Made by a program: the position numbers and the translations under genes
Assembly: GCA_029262675.1 (NCBI GenBank)
Contig: JAJCYW010000021.1
Location: 62,001-126,000 of the forward strand
Length of the DNA stretch: 64,000 bases
DNA from: Chloroflexota bacterium
GTDB lineage: Bacteria; Chloroflexota; Dehalococcoidia; DSTF01; RBG-16-68-14
Reading direction: 5' to 3'
Shown here: one piece after another, positions 49,475 through 56,805 of the stretch
How the letters are laid out: the number at the start of each line of letters is the position of its first letter
How positions within the stretch are numbered: position 1 is the stretch's first letter
Notes under the pieces: generated by a model
Databases searched by the model: none
Told to the model about the DNA's origin: nothing
What the model saw: only the letters and a program-made list of their open reading frames with translations

Positions 49475-50428
49475 ATGCCCACAGTAGAAACGCTGCGCGG
49501 CCCGGTCGACACGGCGCAGATCGGCGCCACGCTGATGCACGAACACGTGCTGATCCTGCACGAGAGCGTGCAACAAAGCTTCCCCGACGTCTGGGACGAA
49601 GAGGCGGAGATGGCCCATGCAAGAGAGAAGCTGGCCGAGCTAGACGGCATCGACGTCAGCACGATCGTCGATCTGACCGTTATGGGCCTCGGGCGAAACA
49701 TTCCGCGACTGCTGGAGATCGCCGGTGCGCTGCCGGTCAACATCATCGTCGCAACGGGAATCTACACGTACGACTACTTACCGCACTACTTCCGGAATCG
49801 CGACGAGAGTACGATGACGGAGCTGTTCGTCAGGGACATCGAACACGGTATTCAGCGCACTGATGTCAAGGCCGCCGTCCTCAAGTGTGCGACAGATGAA
49901 GAGGGCGTCACACCCAATGTCGAGAAGGTGCTGCGCGCAACGGCCCGCGCCCACCGGCGCACCGGCGTCCCGATCTCGACCCACACCCACGTGGCGACCA
50001 AGCGCGGGCTGGAGCAACAGCGCATCTTCAAGGAAGAGGGCGTCGACCTGGGCCGCGTCGTGATCGGGCACTCCGGCGACTCCGAGGATATCGACTACCT
50101 GCGAGAGCTGATCGACGCCGGATCGTACATCGGCATGGACCGCTTCGGGATCGACCCGTTCCTGGCGACCGACAAGCGCGTAGCGACGATCGCCAAGCTC
50201 TGCGAGCTGGGCTACGCCGAGCGCATGGTGCTCGGCCACGACACGTCGACTTATATCGATTGGTTTCCGGTGGAAGTGAAACGGAACATCATGCCCAACT
50301 GGCACTACCGCCATATCAGCGAGGACGTGCTGCCGGCCCTGCGCGCCGCAGGCGTGAGCGACGAGCAGGTCAAGCTGATGATGGAAGAGAACCCGCGTCG
50401 CATTTTTGAGCACGGCGGCGGCTACTAA
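49475..50428 (+). CDS. Phosphotriesterase-family metal-dependent hydrolase
   Basis: 317 aa amidohydrolase-superfamily barrel. LMHEHV (first metal pair) at residues ~21-26, the bridging Lys in KAAVLKCATDE, THTHVATKRGLEQQRIF and VVIGHSGDSEDIDYL for the second metal, and LGHDTSTYIDW with the final Asp. It belongs with phosphotriesterase-like lactonases; lactonase or organophosphate esterase activity is possible but not decided by sequence. ATG after GGAGGAGAACGTAACG. Confidence 0.85.
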   Translation: MPTVETLRGPVDTAQIGATLMHEHVLILHESVQQSFPDVWDEEAEMAHAREKLAELDGIDVSTIVDLTVMGLGRNIPRLLEIAGALPVNIIVATGIYTYDYLPHYFRNRDESTMTELFVRDIEHGIQRTDVKAAVLKCATDEEGVTPNVEKVLRATARAHRRTGVPISTHTHVATKRGLEQQRIFKEEGVDLGRVVIGHSGDSEDIDYLRELIDAGSYIGMDRFGIDPFLATDKRVATIAKLCELGYAERMVLGHDTSTYIDWFPVEVKRNIMPNWHYRHISEDVLPALRAAGVSDEQVKLMMEENPRRIFEHGGGY

Positions 50429-50463
50429 ACGAGTTGCGGCAGGCGGTTAGGCCGCTTGGGCTG

Positions 50464-51540
50464 TTAGGCCGCCTCGGTCGAGTCGATCTCCGAGTCGGCG
50501 CGGTCCTTCTTGGCTTCCTCCAAGTCGGCGAGCACGCGCCGAAGCAGCGCGCGGGAGTTGTCCGCGTCGTCGGGGAACGACGCGATGGCCACGCTCATCG
50601 TCACAGGCGGCGCGTCCTCATCTTCATTGAACACAGAGATCTGCGAGAGCGCGGCCAACATGCGCGTCGTGATCGTGACGGCAGTGGCCCGGCTCGTCTC
50701 GGGCAAGAGCACGACGAAGTCATCGTCCTGATAGCGGGCGACCAGCTCCGGCGAAGAGACCGTCTCTCCGAGTGTCGTCGCGACGGCGCGCAGCAGCCTG
50801 TCGCCAGTCGATTGCCCGTAGGTCTCGTTGAATTGACCGAATCCGTCGATGTCCAGGGCAACAAGCGAGAGGCGGCGACCGTACCTCCCGGAACGGACGA
50901 CTTCGCTCTCCAGCGAATTCTTAAGGAAACGTGCGTTCGGCAACCACGTCACCGGGTCGATGTCGCTAAAGCGAACGGCCTCGTCCTCCACCAGCAGCGC
51001 GCGCAGCGCCAGGGTCAGGTGGCCGACGAGCAGCTCCAAGATCTCCACGTCGACGTCCGCGTGGTCGAAGAGGAAGGCGATCGCCCCCAGCGGCTCGCCG
51101 TCGACGACCATCGGCACGAGCGCCACCTTACGGACGCCTAACGCCTTCTCCCCTGCCTTGCGCTGTTCGTCCGCCATGACGTCCCGCATCAGAATCGCAC
51201 AGTCGTCAGAGAGGACAACTTCGCCTTCGGCAAACAGCCTGTCGAGCTCTGGGTTCTGCACCAGCGAATACTCGAGCGCGGTCAGATCTTCCTGGAACGA
51301 ATCCATGGCGGTTTCCAAGAGCGGGTCCGTGCATCCCTCAAGCATGGACGCGCGCAGCACCTGTCGCTTGCGCTCGAGGACCAGCGGGTAGACAAGCGCC
51401 GCGCCCGTAATCGGCGGAGACTTACTCAGGAGCATCGACATCATCTCCTGGACCGTCGCCGTACTGTGCAGAAAGAGGGACAGGAGAGAGAGGCCGTGAA
51501 GCTGCTCCTCGCGGCTTCCATCGGGCGCAGTGGCGTTCAT
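50464..51540 (-). CDS. GAF-like plus degenerate GGDEF domain protein
   Basis: 358 aa. Residues ~10-180 have GAF-like character (GLSLLSLFLHSTATVQEMMSML and VALVPMVVDGEPLGAIAFLFD). The C-terminal half is a GGDEF domain: SLVALDIDGFGQFNETYGQS and TGDRLLRAVATTLGE, but the signature position reads ARYQDDDFVVLLPE instead of GGDEF/GGEEF, so diguanylate cyclase activity is unlikely. ATG 51540 follows GGAGGCGCAAC; a GTG at 51597 overlapping the upstream TGA is an alternative. It is co-transcribed with the proline-rich gene upstream. Confidence 0.8.
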   Translation of the reverse strand: MNATAPDGSREEQLHGLSLLSLFLHSTATVQEMMSMLLSKSPPITGAALVYPLVLERKRQVLRASMLEGCTDPLLETAMDSFQEDLTALEYSLVQNPELDRLFAEGEVVLSDDCAILMRDVMADEQRKAGEKALGVRKVALVPMVVDGEPLGAIAFLFDHADVDVEILELLVGHLTLALRALLVEDEAVRFSDIDPVTWLPNARFLKNSLESEVVRSGRYGRRLSLVALDIDGFGQFNETYGQSTGDRLLRAVATTLGETVSSPELVARYQDDDFVVLLPETSRATAVTITTRMLAALSQISVFNEDEDAPPVTMSVAIASFPDDADNSRALLRRVLADLEEAKKDRADSEIDSTEAA

Positions 51541-51593
51541 TTGTTGCGCCTCCGCTCCCCCGGGTTCACGCTCTTGCGTCGCTGACCACCTTG

Positions 51594-52490
51594 TCACGCC
51601 TCCGGCTCCTCGTTAGCGGGCGCCGTGAGGCGCAGGAAGACTTTGCCTTTCTCCTGCGGGATTACCTCGCAGCGCTTGGCCATCGCGCTGCCGACGGCGT
51701 TGCCGAGCGCCGTCAGGTCCAGCTCACCTTCCACGCGGACCGCGATGACTGGAACGCCTTTGGCGTAGCTGATTAGCGTAACGTCTTCCATTTTGGCCAG
51801 CGTAAGGAGCGCCCGTTCAATCGTGATCAAGTCCACACTTGCGTCACCATCTTCGACCGTGATCACGTATTCCTTGGGCAACAGGTTCAGGCCGCGAGCG
51901 CCATCGCCGGCCTCCCCGGCCTCCGGCGCGGGGTCCGCGGCCGCCTGCTTATCCTGTTCGATACGCTGCCCTTCGATGCGCGCCCAGACGCGCTGAAAGT
52001 CCGTCAGGCGCTCGGTCTTTTCCGGCAGCAGCTCCTCCTCTTGTTCCCCCGAGAGCTGGTCCGGCATCGTTAGCTGCTCCTGCGGCACGCCCTCCGATGC
52101 CGGCTCAGAGACGGTGGAGCTAGGCGGCGGCCATGCAAGCGGTACGTACGGAGCGGCGGGCACAGGTTCGTCCGCGGTATCCAGTGCTACCGGCGGCGCG
52201 AGCGCTGTCGCGTCTTGCGCCGACGGCTTCGGGTCCGACGGCCGGAGCTCGCGCGGGACGCTGCCCGGCTCCCCGTCTTCGACTGTGTAGCGCGCCGGGT
52301 CCGCGACAAGGCGCGTCGCGTCGTCGTTCCGATCCGCCGGCGCCGGTTGCGTTGCCTCCAGGCTGACGCGGAACTCCGCGACGGCGTTCGCCGCCTCCAG
52401 GAGCGCCTGCTGCAGCGCCTCCAGCGGAAGCATCCACTTCGGATCCTCTGAAGCAGCGCTGTCGCGTTCCGGCAAGGGCTGCGATGTCAT
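51594..52490 (-). CDS. Proline-rich protein with a conserved-looking C-terminal domain
   Basis: 298 aa, no recognised family. A helix at residues ~18-48 is followed by about 130 residues of Pro/Ala/Glu-rich, probably disordered linker, then a compact alpha/beta C-terminal domain from about 205: LLPKEYVITVEDGDASVDLITIERALL and VTLISYAKGVPVIAVRVEG. ATG 52490 is preceded by AGAGGATCTCAAT. The stop adjoins the GGDEF-like gene, suggesting the pair works together, perhaps in signalling; this is inferred only from position. Confidence 0.65.
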   Translation of the reverse strand: MTSQPLPERDSAASEDPKWMLPLEALQQALLEAANAVAEFRVSLEATQPAPADRNDDATRLVADPARYTVEDGEPGSVPRELRPSDPKPSAQDATALAPPVALDTADEPVPAAPYVPLAWPPPSSTVSEPASEGVPQEQLTMPDQLSGEQEEELLPEKTERLTDFQRVWARIEGQRIEQDKQAAADPAPEAGEAGDGARGLNLLPKEYVITVEDGDASVDLITIERALLTLAKMEDVTLISYAKGVPVIAVRVEGELDLTALGNAVGSAMAKRCEVIPQEKGKVFLRLTAPANEEPEA

Positions 52491-52588
52491 ATTGAGATCC
52501 TCTCTCTGGCGGGCAAGAACTGTCCTACGTAATAGTCGGCAACACGAGCGGTTCCGCGCACAGCCGGAACGAGTCCTAGTGAGGGAAA

Positions 52589-52619
52589 TTGGACGGCAGC
52601 ATTGCGGGTTGGGTATCAT
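52589..52619 (+). promoter_or_regulatory. Candidate promoter of ccr
   Basis: TTGGAC at 52589-52594 and TATCAT at 52614-52619 with a 19-bp spacer, 33 nt before the ccr ATG in the divergent gap. The spacing is slightly long. Plausible, not certain. Confidence 0.35.
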
Positions 52620-52652
52620 CCCGAAGCTGAACGAAGCAGGAGGAGGCTACGC

Positions 52653-53906
52653 ATGCCATCAGAAGCCAAAGAAATCTACGAGGTCGGTGAGAGCCCACCC
52701 ATCGGCGAAGTGCCGCCGTACATGTACGCCCAGCTTATCCGCAAGGAGCGGTTCGGAGAGCCGGCGACGGCGTTCGCCAAGGAGAAAGTGCCTGTTCCTG
52801 AGATCGGTCCCAAAGAAGTGCTGGTACACGTGATGGCGGCGGGCATCAACTACAATAACGTTTGGGCGGCACGCGGCCTGCCGGTGGACGTAATCGGCGT
52901 CCACGCCCGCCACGGCGACGACTCCGGCTACCATATCGGCGGTAGCGACGCCTCCGGCATCGTCTACGCCGCCGGCGCGGACGTGACCAACGTGGCGGTC
53001 GGCGATCGCGTCGTCGTCCACTGCGGGGTCTGGGACGAAGACGACGCGTTCATCAAGGCCGGCGGCGACCCGATCGTCGCGCCGAGCGCCTTGATCTGGG
53101 GCTACGAGACGAACTGGGGCAGCTTCGCGCAGTTCACTAAGGTGCAGGCCCACCAGTGCCTGCCGAAGCCCGAGCACCTGACGTGGGAAGCGGCCGCCGC
53201 CTACATGCTCGTCGGCGCGACCGTCTATCGGATGCTGACCAACTGGACGCCGAACACGGTGAAGCCCGGCGACGTCGTGCTCGTATGGGGCGGCAGCGGA
53301 GGCCTCGGCTCGATCGCTATCCAGGTCACGCGCGCGCTGGGCGGCATCCCTATCGCGGTCACCTCCAGCGACGAGAAGGGCGAGCACTGCAAGCAGTTGG
53401 GCGCTCAGGGCTACATCAACCGCAAGAACTTCGACCACTGGGGCATGCCGCCGCACTGGACCGACGACGAGGCCTACGGCGCCTGGACAAAGGGCGCGCG
53501 GGCGTTCGGCAAGGCGCTCTGGGAGGCGCTGGGCGAGCGCAAGAACCCGGCTATCGTCTTCGAGCACCCTGGCGAGCATACGATCCCGACGTCGGTCTTC
53601 GTCTGCGACAACGGAGGCATGGTAGTGATCTGCGCCGGGACGACCGGCTTCAACGCCGTCGTCGACCTGCGCTACCTGTGGATGCGCCAGAAGCGGCTGC
53701 AGGGCTCCCACTTCGCCAACGATGACCAGGCCAAGGGCATCAACGACCTCGTGATCGCGAAGAAGGTCGACCCCGCCCTTTCCCGCGTGTTCCAGTTCGA
53801 CGAGGTCGGCCTCTGCCACCAGATGATGTTTGAGGGCAAGCAGCCGGACGGCAACATGTCCGTCCTGGTGAGCGCGCCCAAGGAAGGGCTAACGGATCTG
53901 GAATAG
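52653..53906 (+). CDS. ccr: Crotonyl-CoA carboxylase/reductase
   Basis: MDR-superfamily enzyme reductively carboxylating crotonyl-CoA with NADPH and CO2 to ethylmalonyl-CoA. 417 aa. Hallmarks: [17 protein letters not shown] (CO2-site Asn region), [17 protein letters not shown] (Glu), [52 protein letters not shown] and [15 protein letters not shown] (His). It aligns closely with Rhodobacter Ccr as I know it. ATG 52653 follows AGGAGGAGG. With maoC and mcm downstream, it suggests ethylmalonyl-CoA metabolism or extender-unit supply. Confidence 0.93.
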   Translation: MPSEAKEIYEVGESPPIGEVPPYMYAQLIRKERFGEPATAFAKEKVPVPEIGPKEVLVHVMAAGINYNNVWAARGLPVDVIGVHARHGDDSGYHIGGSDASGIVYAAGADVTNVAVGDRVVVHCGVWDEDDAFIKAGGDPIVAPSALIWGYETNWGSFAQFTKVQAHQCLPKPEHLTWEAAAAYMLVGATVYRMLTNWTPNTVKPGDVVLVWGGSGGLGSIAIQVTRALGGIPIAVTSSDEKGEHCKQLGAQGYINRKNFDHWGMPPHWTDDEAYGAWTKGARAFGKALWEALGERKNPAIVFEHPGEHTIPTSVFVCDNGGMVVICAGTTGFNAVVDLRYLWMRQKRLQGSHFANDDQAKGINDLVIAKKVDPALSRVFQFDEVGLCHQMMFEGKQPDGNMSVLVSAPKEGLTDLE

Positions 53907-53915
53907 ACCAGGTGG

Positions 53916-53975
53916 GACAGGCTTTAGCCTGTCGGCGAGCAGGTGTAGCTACAGCCAGTCGGGCTGAAGCCCGAC
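53916..53975. repeat. REP-like pair of hairpins between ccr and maoC
   Basis: GACAGGC-TTTA-GCCTGTC (53916-53933) and GTCGGGC-TGAA-GCCCGAC (53958-53975) are perfect 7-bp hairpins separated by 24 nt with a small GTAGCTAC palindrome between. GGTGG and CCACAC flank the pair symmetrically. The form is that of a dispersed intergenic palindromic element; it may also stabilise or end the ccr transcript. Confidence 0.6.
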
Positions 53976-53996
53976 CCACACAGTAGGTAGGATGCC

Positions 53997-54419
53997 ATGA
54001 CGGATTCAGTCCTAGGAGTAGAAGTCGGTGACACGGTCTCGTTCGAGAAGGCCGTGTCCGGCGACGACATCGCCGCGATCGCGCAGGCCACCGGCGACAA
54101 CCAGCCGCTGCACCTCGATGCCGCGCACGCCGCCAGGACGCGCTTCAAGAGGCCTATCGCGCACGGCATCCTCAGTGCGGGTTTCATCTCCGCAGCGCTG
54201 GGCACGCAGCTGGCCCCGCACGCAACAGTAATCTATCTCAAGCAGACCGTGCGCTTCCTCGCACCGGTCTATCCAGGCGACACGATCACCGCCAACCTTG
54301 AGGTGACGTCAGTCGATACCGAACGCAGCTTCGTCACGTGCAGCACGGACTGCGTCAACCAGGACGGCACAGCCGTGCTCACCGGCGAAGCGACCGTGAT
54401 GCTGGATCCGTTGGGGTAG
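53997..54419 (+). CDS. MaoC-like (R)-specific enoyl-CoA hydratase
   Basis: 140 aa hot-dog-fold hydratase. ATGDNQPLHLDAAHAA then KRPIAHGILSAGF carries the catalytic Asp and His; PVYPGDTITANLEV is the usual third block. It hydrates a trans-enoyl-CoA to the (R)-3-hydroxy form, or acts as a mesaconyl-CoA-type hydratase if the locus runs the ethylmalonyl-CoA pathway. ATG after GTAGGTAGGATGCC. Its 3' end lies in a 23-bp repeat present again at 55014, beyond an inserted cassette, so the present last codons (LDPLG) may derive from the insertion. Confidence 0.85.
   Translation: MTDSVLGVEVGDTVSFEKAVSGDDIAAIAQATGDNQPLHLDAAHAARTRFKRPIAHGILSAGFISAALGTQLAPHATVIYLKQTVRFLAPVYPGDTITANLEVTSVDTERSFVTCSTDCVNQDGTAVLTGEATVMLDPLG
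54384..54406 (+). repeat. 23-bp direct repeat, left copy (in maoC 3' end)
   Basis: Identical over 23 bp to 55014-55036. It encodes GEATVML in maoC. With the right copy it brackets about 607 bp of lower-GC DNA carrying one gene, as attL/attR core sequences would. Confidence 0.85.
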
Positions 54420-54424
54420 AGGAT

Positions 54425-54976
54425 CTAGAGCAGGTTCTGCTCGCCCTCAGGAGCGGGCTCACATTCTTGCCACGCTTGTGTTTCTTCCCTCCAGCACAAC
54501 CTGACTTCCGAGCAACCTTTTTCACTCCACTCCTTCAAGAGGGCGGCTTGGTGTTCTTCCACCAAGCGCACCCGCTCTTCCAACGCGTCTCTATCCAAGC
54601 CCTCGGGGAAACAGAAGAGTAGGCGAATTGAGCCGGCTTCGTCGTCGACTGCAAGCGCCATGGCGCCTTTCAAATACCACCGCGCAGCGTTTCGAGTCTT
54701 GATTCGAGAATAGGCATCCAAGACAAACGATTTCGCCATGTTGTATGCATCGGAGGTGGTGCGGCGCAGCAGCTCCCCAATGACAATGATGACAGCAATC
54801 TCTGGCCCTCCCCAGCCGATGCCGCCAGCTGCCGGTCCTCCCCACTGAGCTTTGATGATGACACTGGCTGCCGTCGTGACTGAGTATTCACCTGCAAATT
54901 CCTCGATTTCGGTCAGCGGCAACGCTCTGTCTCTAATGATGATTTCTACGTCTGGGAAAGGCATGTATGACGCCAT
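54425..54976 (-). CDS. Unknown protein carried by the inserted cassette
   Basis: 183 aa, no recognised family. The N-terminal half has WGGPAAGGIGWGGPEIAVIIVIG, a Gly-rich hydrophobic stretch that could insert in a membrane; the C-terminal half is helical and charged (GLDRDALEERVRLVEEHQAAL). ATG 54976 is strongly supported by AGGAGGCGAAAG; longer frames upstream run into native DNA. GC content is lower than in flanking metabolic genes and the orientation opposes them. The gene fills nearly the whole interval between the two 23-bp repeats. Confidence 0.65.
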   Translation of the reverse strand: MASYMPFPDVEIIIRDRALPLTEIEEFAGEYSVTTAASVIIKAQWGGPAAGGIGWGGPEIAVIIVIGELLRRTTSDAYNMAKSFVLDAYSRIKTRNAARWYLKGAMALAVDDEAGSIRLLFCFPEGLDRDALEERVRLVEEHQAALLKEWSEKGCSEVRLCWREETQAWQECEPAPEGEQNLL

Positions 54977-55013
54977 CTTTCGCCTCCTATTTGGTGGTCG
55001 ATAGTCTATCACA

Positions 55014-55036
55014 GGCGAAGCGACCGTGATGCTGGA
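55014..55036 (+). repeat. 23-bp direct repeat, right copy
   Basis: Second copy of the repeat at 54384-54406. A perfect 11-nt palindrome GATAGTCTATC (55000-55010) sits just before it, at the cassette edge. Confidence 0.85.
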
Positions 55037-55049
55037 GGCGCTCGGGTAA
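55014..55049 (+). pseudogene. Displaced original 3' end of maoC
   Basis: Read in the maoC frame this gives GEATVMLEALG-stop, a variant of the current maoC ending GEATVMLDPLG-stop. It has no start and no other coding sequence. It is best explained as the original gene end, cut off when the cassette inserted and supplied a substitute end. Confidence 0.7.
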
Positions 55050-55072
55050 GGCGGCCCGCCGAACGAATCGGC

Positions 55073-55078
55073 TATACT
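55073..55078 (+). promoter_or_regulatory. Candidate -10 box for leaderless mcm transcript
   Basis: TATACT ends 7 nt before the mcm ATG and no Shine-Dalgarno sequence lies between. The inserted cassette separates mcm from the ccr promoter, so an own promoter is expected. Confidence 0.45.
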
Positions 55079-55085
55079 GCCACCT

Positions 55086-56789
55086 ATGGCCGAGAAGAAC
55101 ACCGACAACGGCACCAACGGCAGCCAGGGCGACATCCAGGCCGCGAAAGCGGAGTGGGAAGAGCAGACGCTGCGCCCCGCGCTGGAGGGCCACGGCGAAC
55201 GCGACATCGAGTTCGAGACGAGCATCGGCGAGGTCGAGCGCCTCTACACGCCGGTCGAGAACGGCGACCGCGACAGAGACTATAATCGCGACATCGGCTA
55301 TCCCGGCGAGTACCCGTTTACACGCGGCGTGCAGCCAACGATGTACCGCGGCCGCCTCTGGAGTACCAGGCAGTACGCTGGATTCGGTTCAGCCCACGAG
55401 TCTAACCAGCGCTTCAAGTTCCTGCTCAACCAGGGCCAGACGGGCCTCTCAGTAGCGTTCGACCTGCCAACGCAGATCGGCTACGACTCCGACGACCCGG
55501 CCGCCGCCGCCGAGGTCGGCCAAGTCGGCGTCGCCATCGACTCGCTCCAGGACATGGAGGTGATGTTCGATGGCATCCCGCTGGACAAAGTCAGCACCTC
55601 GATGACGATCAACGCGCCCGCGCCGGTGCTCGTCGCGATGTACATCGCCGTCGCGGAGAAGCAGGGCGTCCCGGCCGGCGACGTGATGGGCACGGCCCAG
55701 AACGACGTGCTCAAAGAGTACGTTGCTCGCGGCACGTACATCTACCCACCGCGCCCGTCGCTGCGACTGGCGGCCGACCTGCTCAGCTTCTGCGTCCGCA
55801 ACACGCCGAAGTTCAACCCGATTAGCGTCAGCGGCTACCACATCCGCGACGCCGGTTCGACGTCAGCCCAGGAGATAGCGTTTGCGTTCGCCAACGCCAT
55901 CGCCTACATCGAGGCCTGCACGGCGCGCGGCTACGCCGTCGACGAGGTGGCGCCGCGCATCTCCTGGATCTTCAACTCGCACAACAACTTCTTCGAGGAG
56001 GTCGCCAAGTACCGCGCGCTACGCCGCATGTGGGCGCGACTGATGCGCGATCGGTTCGGCGCGACGGACCCCAAGGCCTGCATGCTGCGCACGCACGTCC
56101 AGACCGGCGGCGCGACGCTGACGGCCCAGCAGCCGGAGAACAACATCGTCCGCGCAGCGCTGCAGGGGCTAGCGTCAATCCTCGGCGGCGTGCAGTCGCT
56201 GGCGCTCTCCTGCTACGACGAAGCGCTGGCGATCCCGACCGAAGACGCGCAGCGGATCGCGCTGCGGACGCAGCAGATCATCGGCCACGAGACCGGCGTG
56301 ACGGATACAATTGATCCCTTTGCCGGATCCTACTTCGTAGAGCAGTTGACAGACGACATTGAGAAAGCCGCGAACGAGATCTTGGACAAGGTCGAGGACA
56401 TGGGCGGCGCCGTGAGCGCCATCGAGTCCGGTTACATGCAGCAAGAGATCCAGGAGGCCGCCGTCCGCCAGCAGCGGGAGATCGAGGAAGGCAAGCGCAT
56501 CGTCGTCGGCGTGAACAAGTTCCAGAGCGACGAAGAGCCGCCGAAGACCATCTTCCGCGTCGATACGAAGGCCGGCAAAGCCCAGATCGAACGGCTGAAG
56601 AAGCTGCGCGCCGGTCGTGACGATGCCGCCGTGCGCGCATCACTCACCCGGCTAAGCGAGACGGCGCAGAGCGACGAGAACCTGATGCCGGCGATCCTCG
56701 AGGCCGTCAAGTCCTACGCCACGCTCGGCGAGATCTGCGGCGAGTTGCGCACCGTCTTCGGCGAGTACCGCGCGCCGACGGCCGTCTAA
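55086..56789 (+). CDS. Methylmalonyl-CoA mutase, catalytic (large) subunit without B12 domain
   Basis: 567 aa: the substrate-binding TIM-barrel part only, so the cobalamin domain must be a separate subunit encoded elsewhere. [20 protein letters not shown] keeps the Tyr, and [16 protein letters not shown] keeps the Arg, that bind the substrate carboxylate in methylmalonyl-CoA mutase (Phe and Gln in isobutyryl-CoA mutase). [14 protein letters not shown] and [20 protein letters not shown] are further hallmarks. Next to ccr, it could act on ethylmalonyl-CoA as well; sequence alone does not tell. No ribosome site. Confidence 0.92.
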   Translation: MAEKNTDNGTNGSQGDIQAAKAEWEEQTLRPALEGHGERDIEFETSIGEVERLYTPVENGDRDRDYNRDIGYPGEYPFTRGVQPTMYRGRLWSTRQYAGFGSAHESNQRFKFLLNQGQTGLSVAFDLPTQIGYDSDDPAAAAEVGQVGVAIDSLQDMEVMFDGIPLDKVSTSMTINAPAPVLVAMYIAVAEKQGVPAGDVMGTAQNDVLKEYVARGTYIYPPRPSLRLAADLLSFCVRNTPKFNPISVSGYHIRDAGSTSAQEIAFAFANAIAYIEACTARGYAVDEVAPRISWIFNSHNNFFEEVAKYRALRRMWARLMRDRFGATDPKACMLRTHVQTGGATLTAQQPENNIVRAALQGLASILGGVQSLALSCYDEALAIPTEDAQRIALRTQQIIGHETGVTDTIDPFAGSYFVEQLTDDIEKAANEILDKVEDMGGAVSAIESGYMQQEIQEAAVRQQREIEEGKRIVVGVNKFQSDEEPPKTIFRVDTKAGKAQIERLKKLRAGRDDAAVRASLTRLSETAQSDENLMPAILEAVKSYATLGEICGELRTVFGEYRAPTAV

Positions 56790-56805
56790 GAGCCGATAGC
56801 CCCTC

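Noticed and set aside
54977..55225. N-terminal extension of the cassette gene to 55225
   Set aside because: It would run across the right 23-bp repeat and the mcm start region; ATG 54976 has a strong ribosome site.
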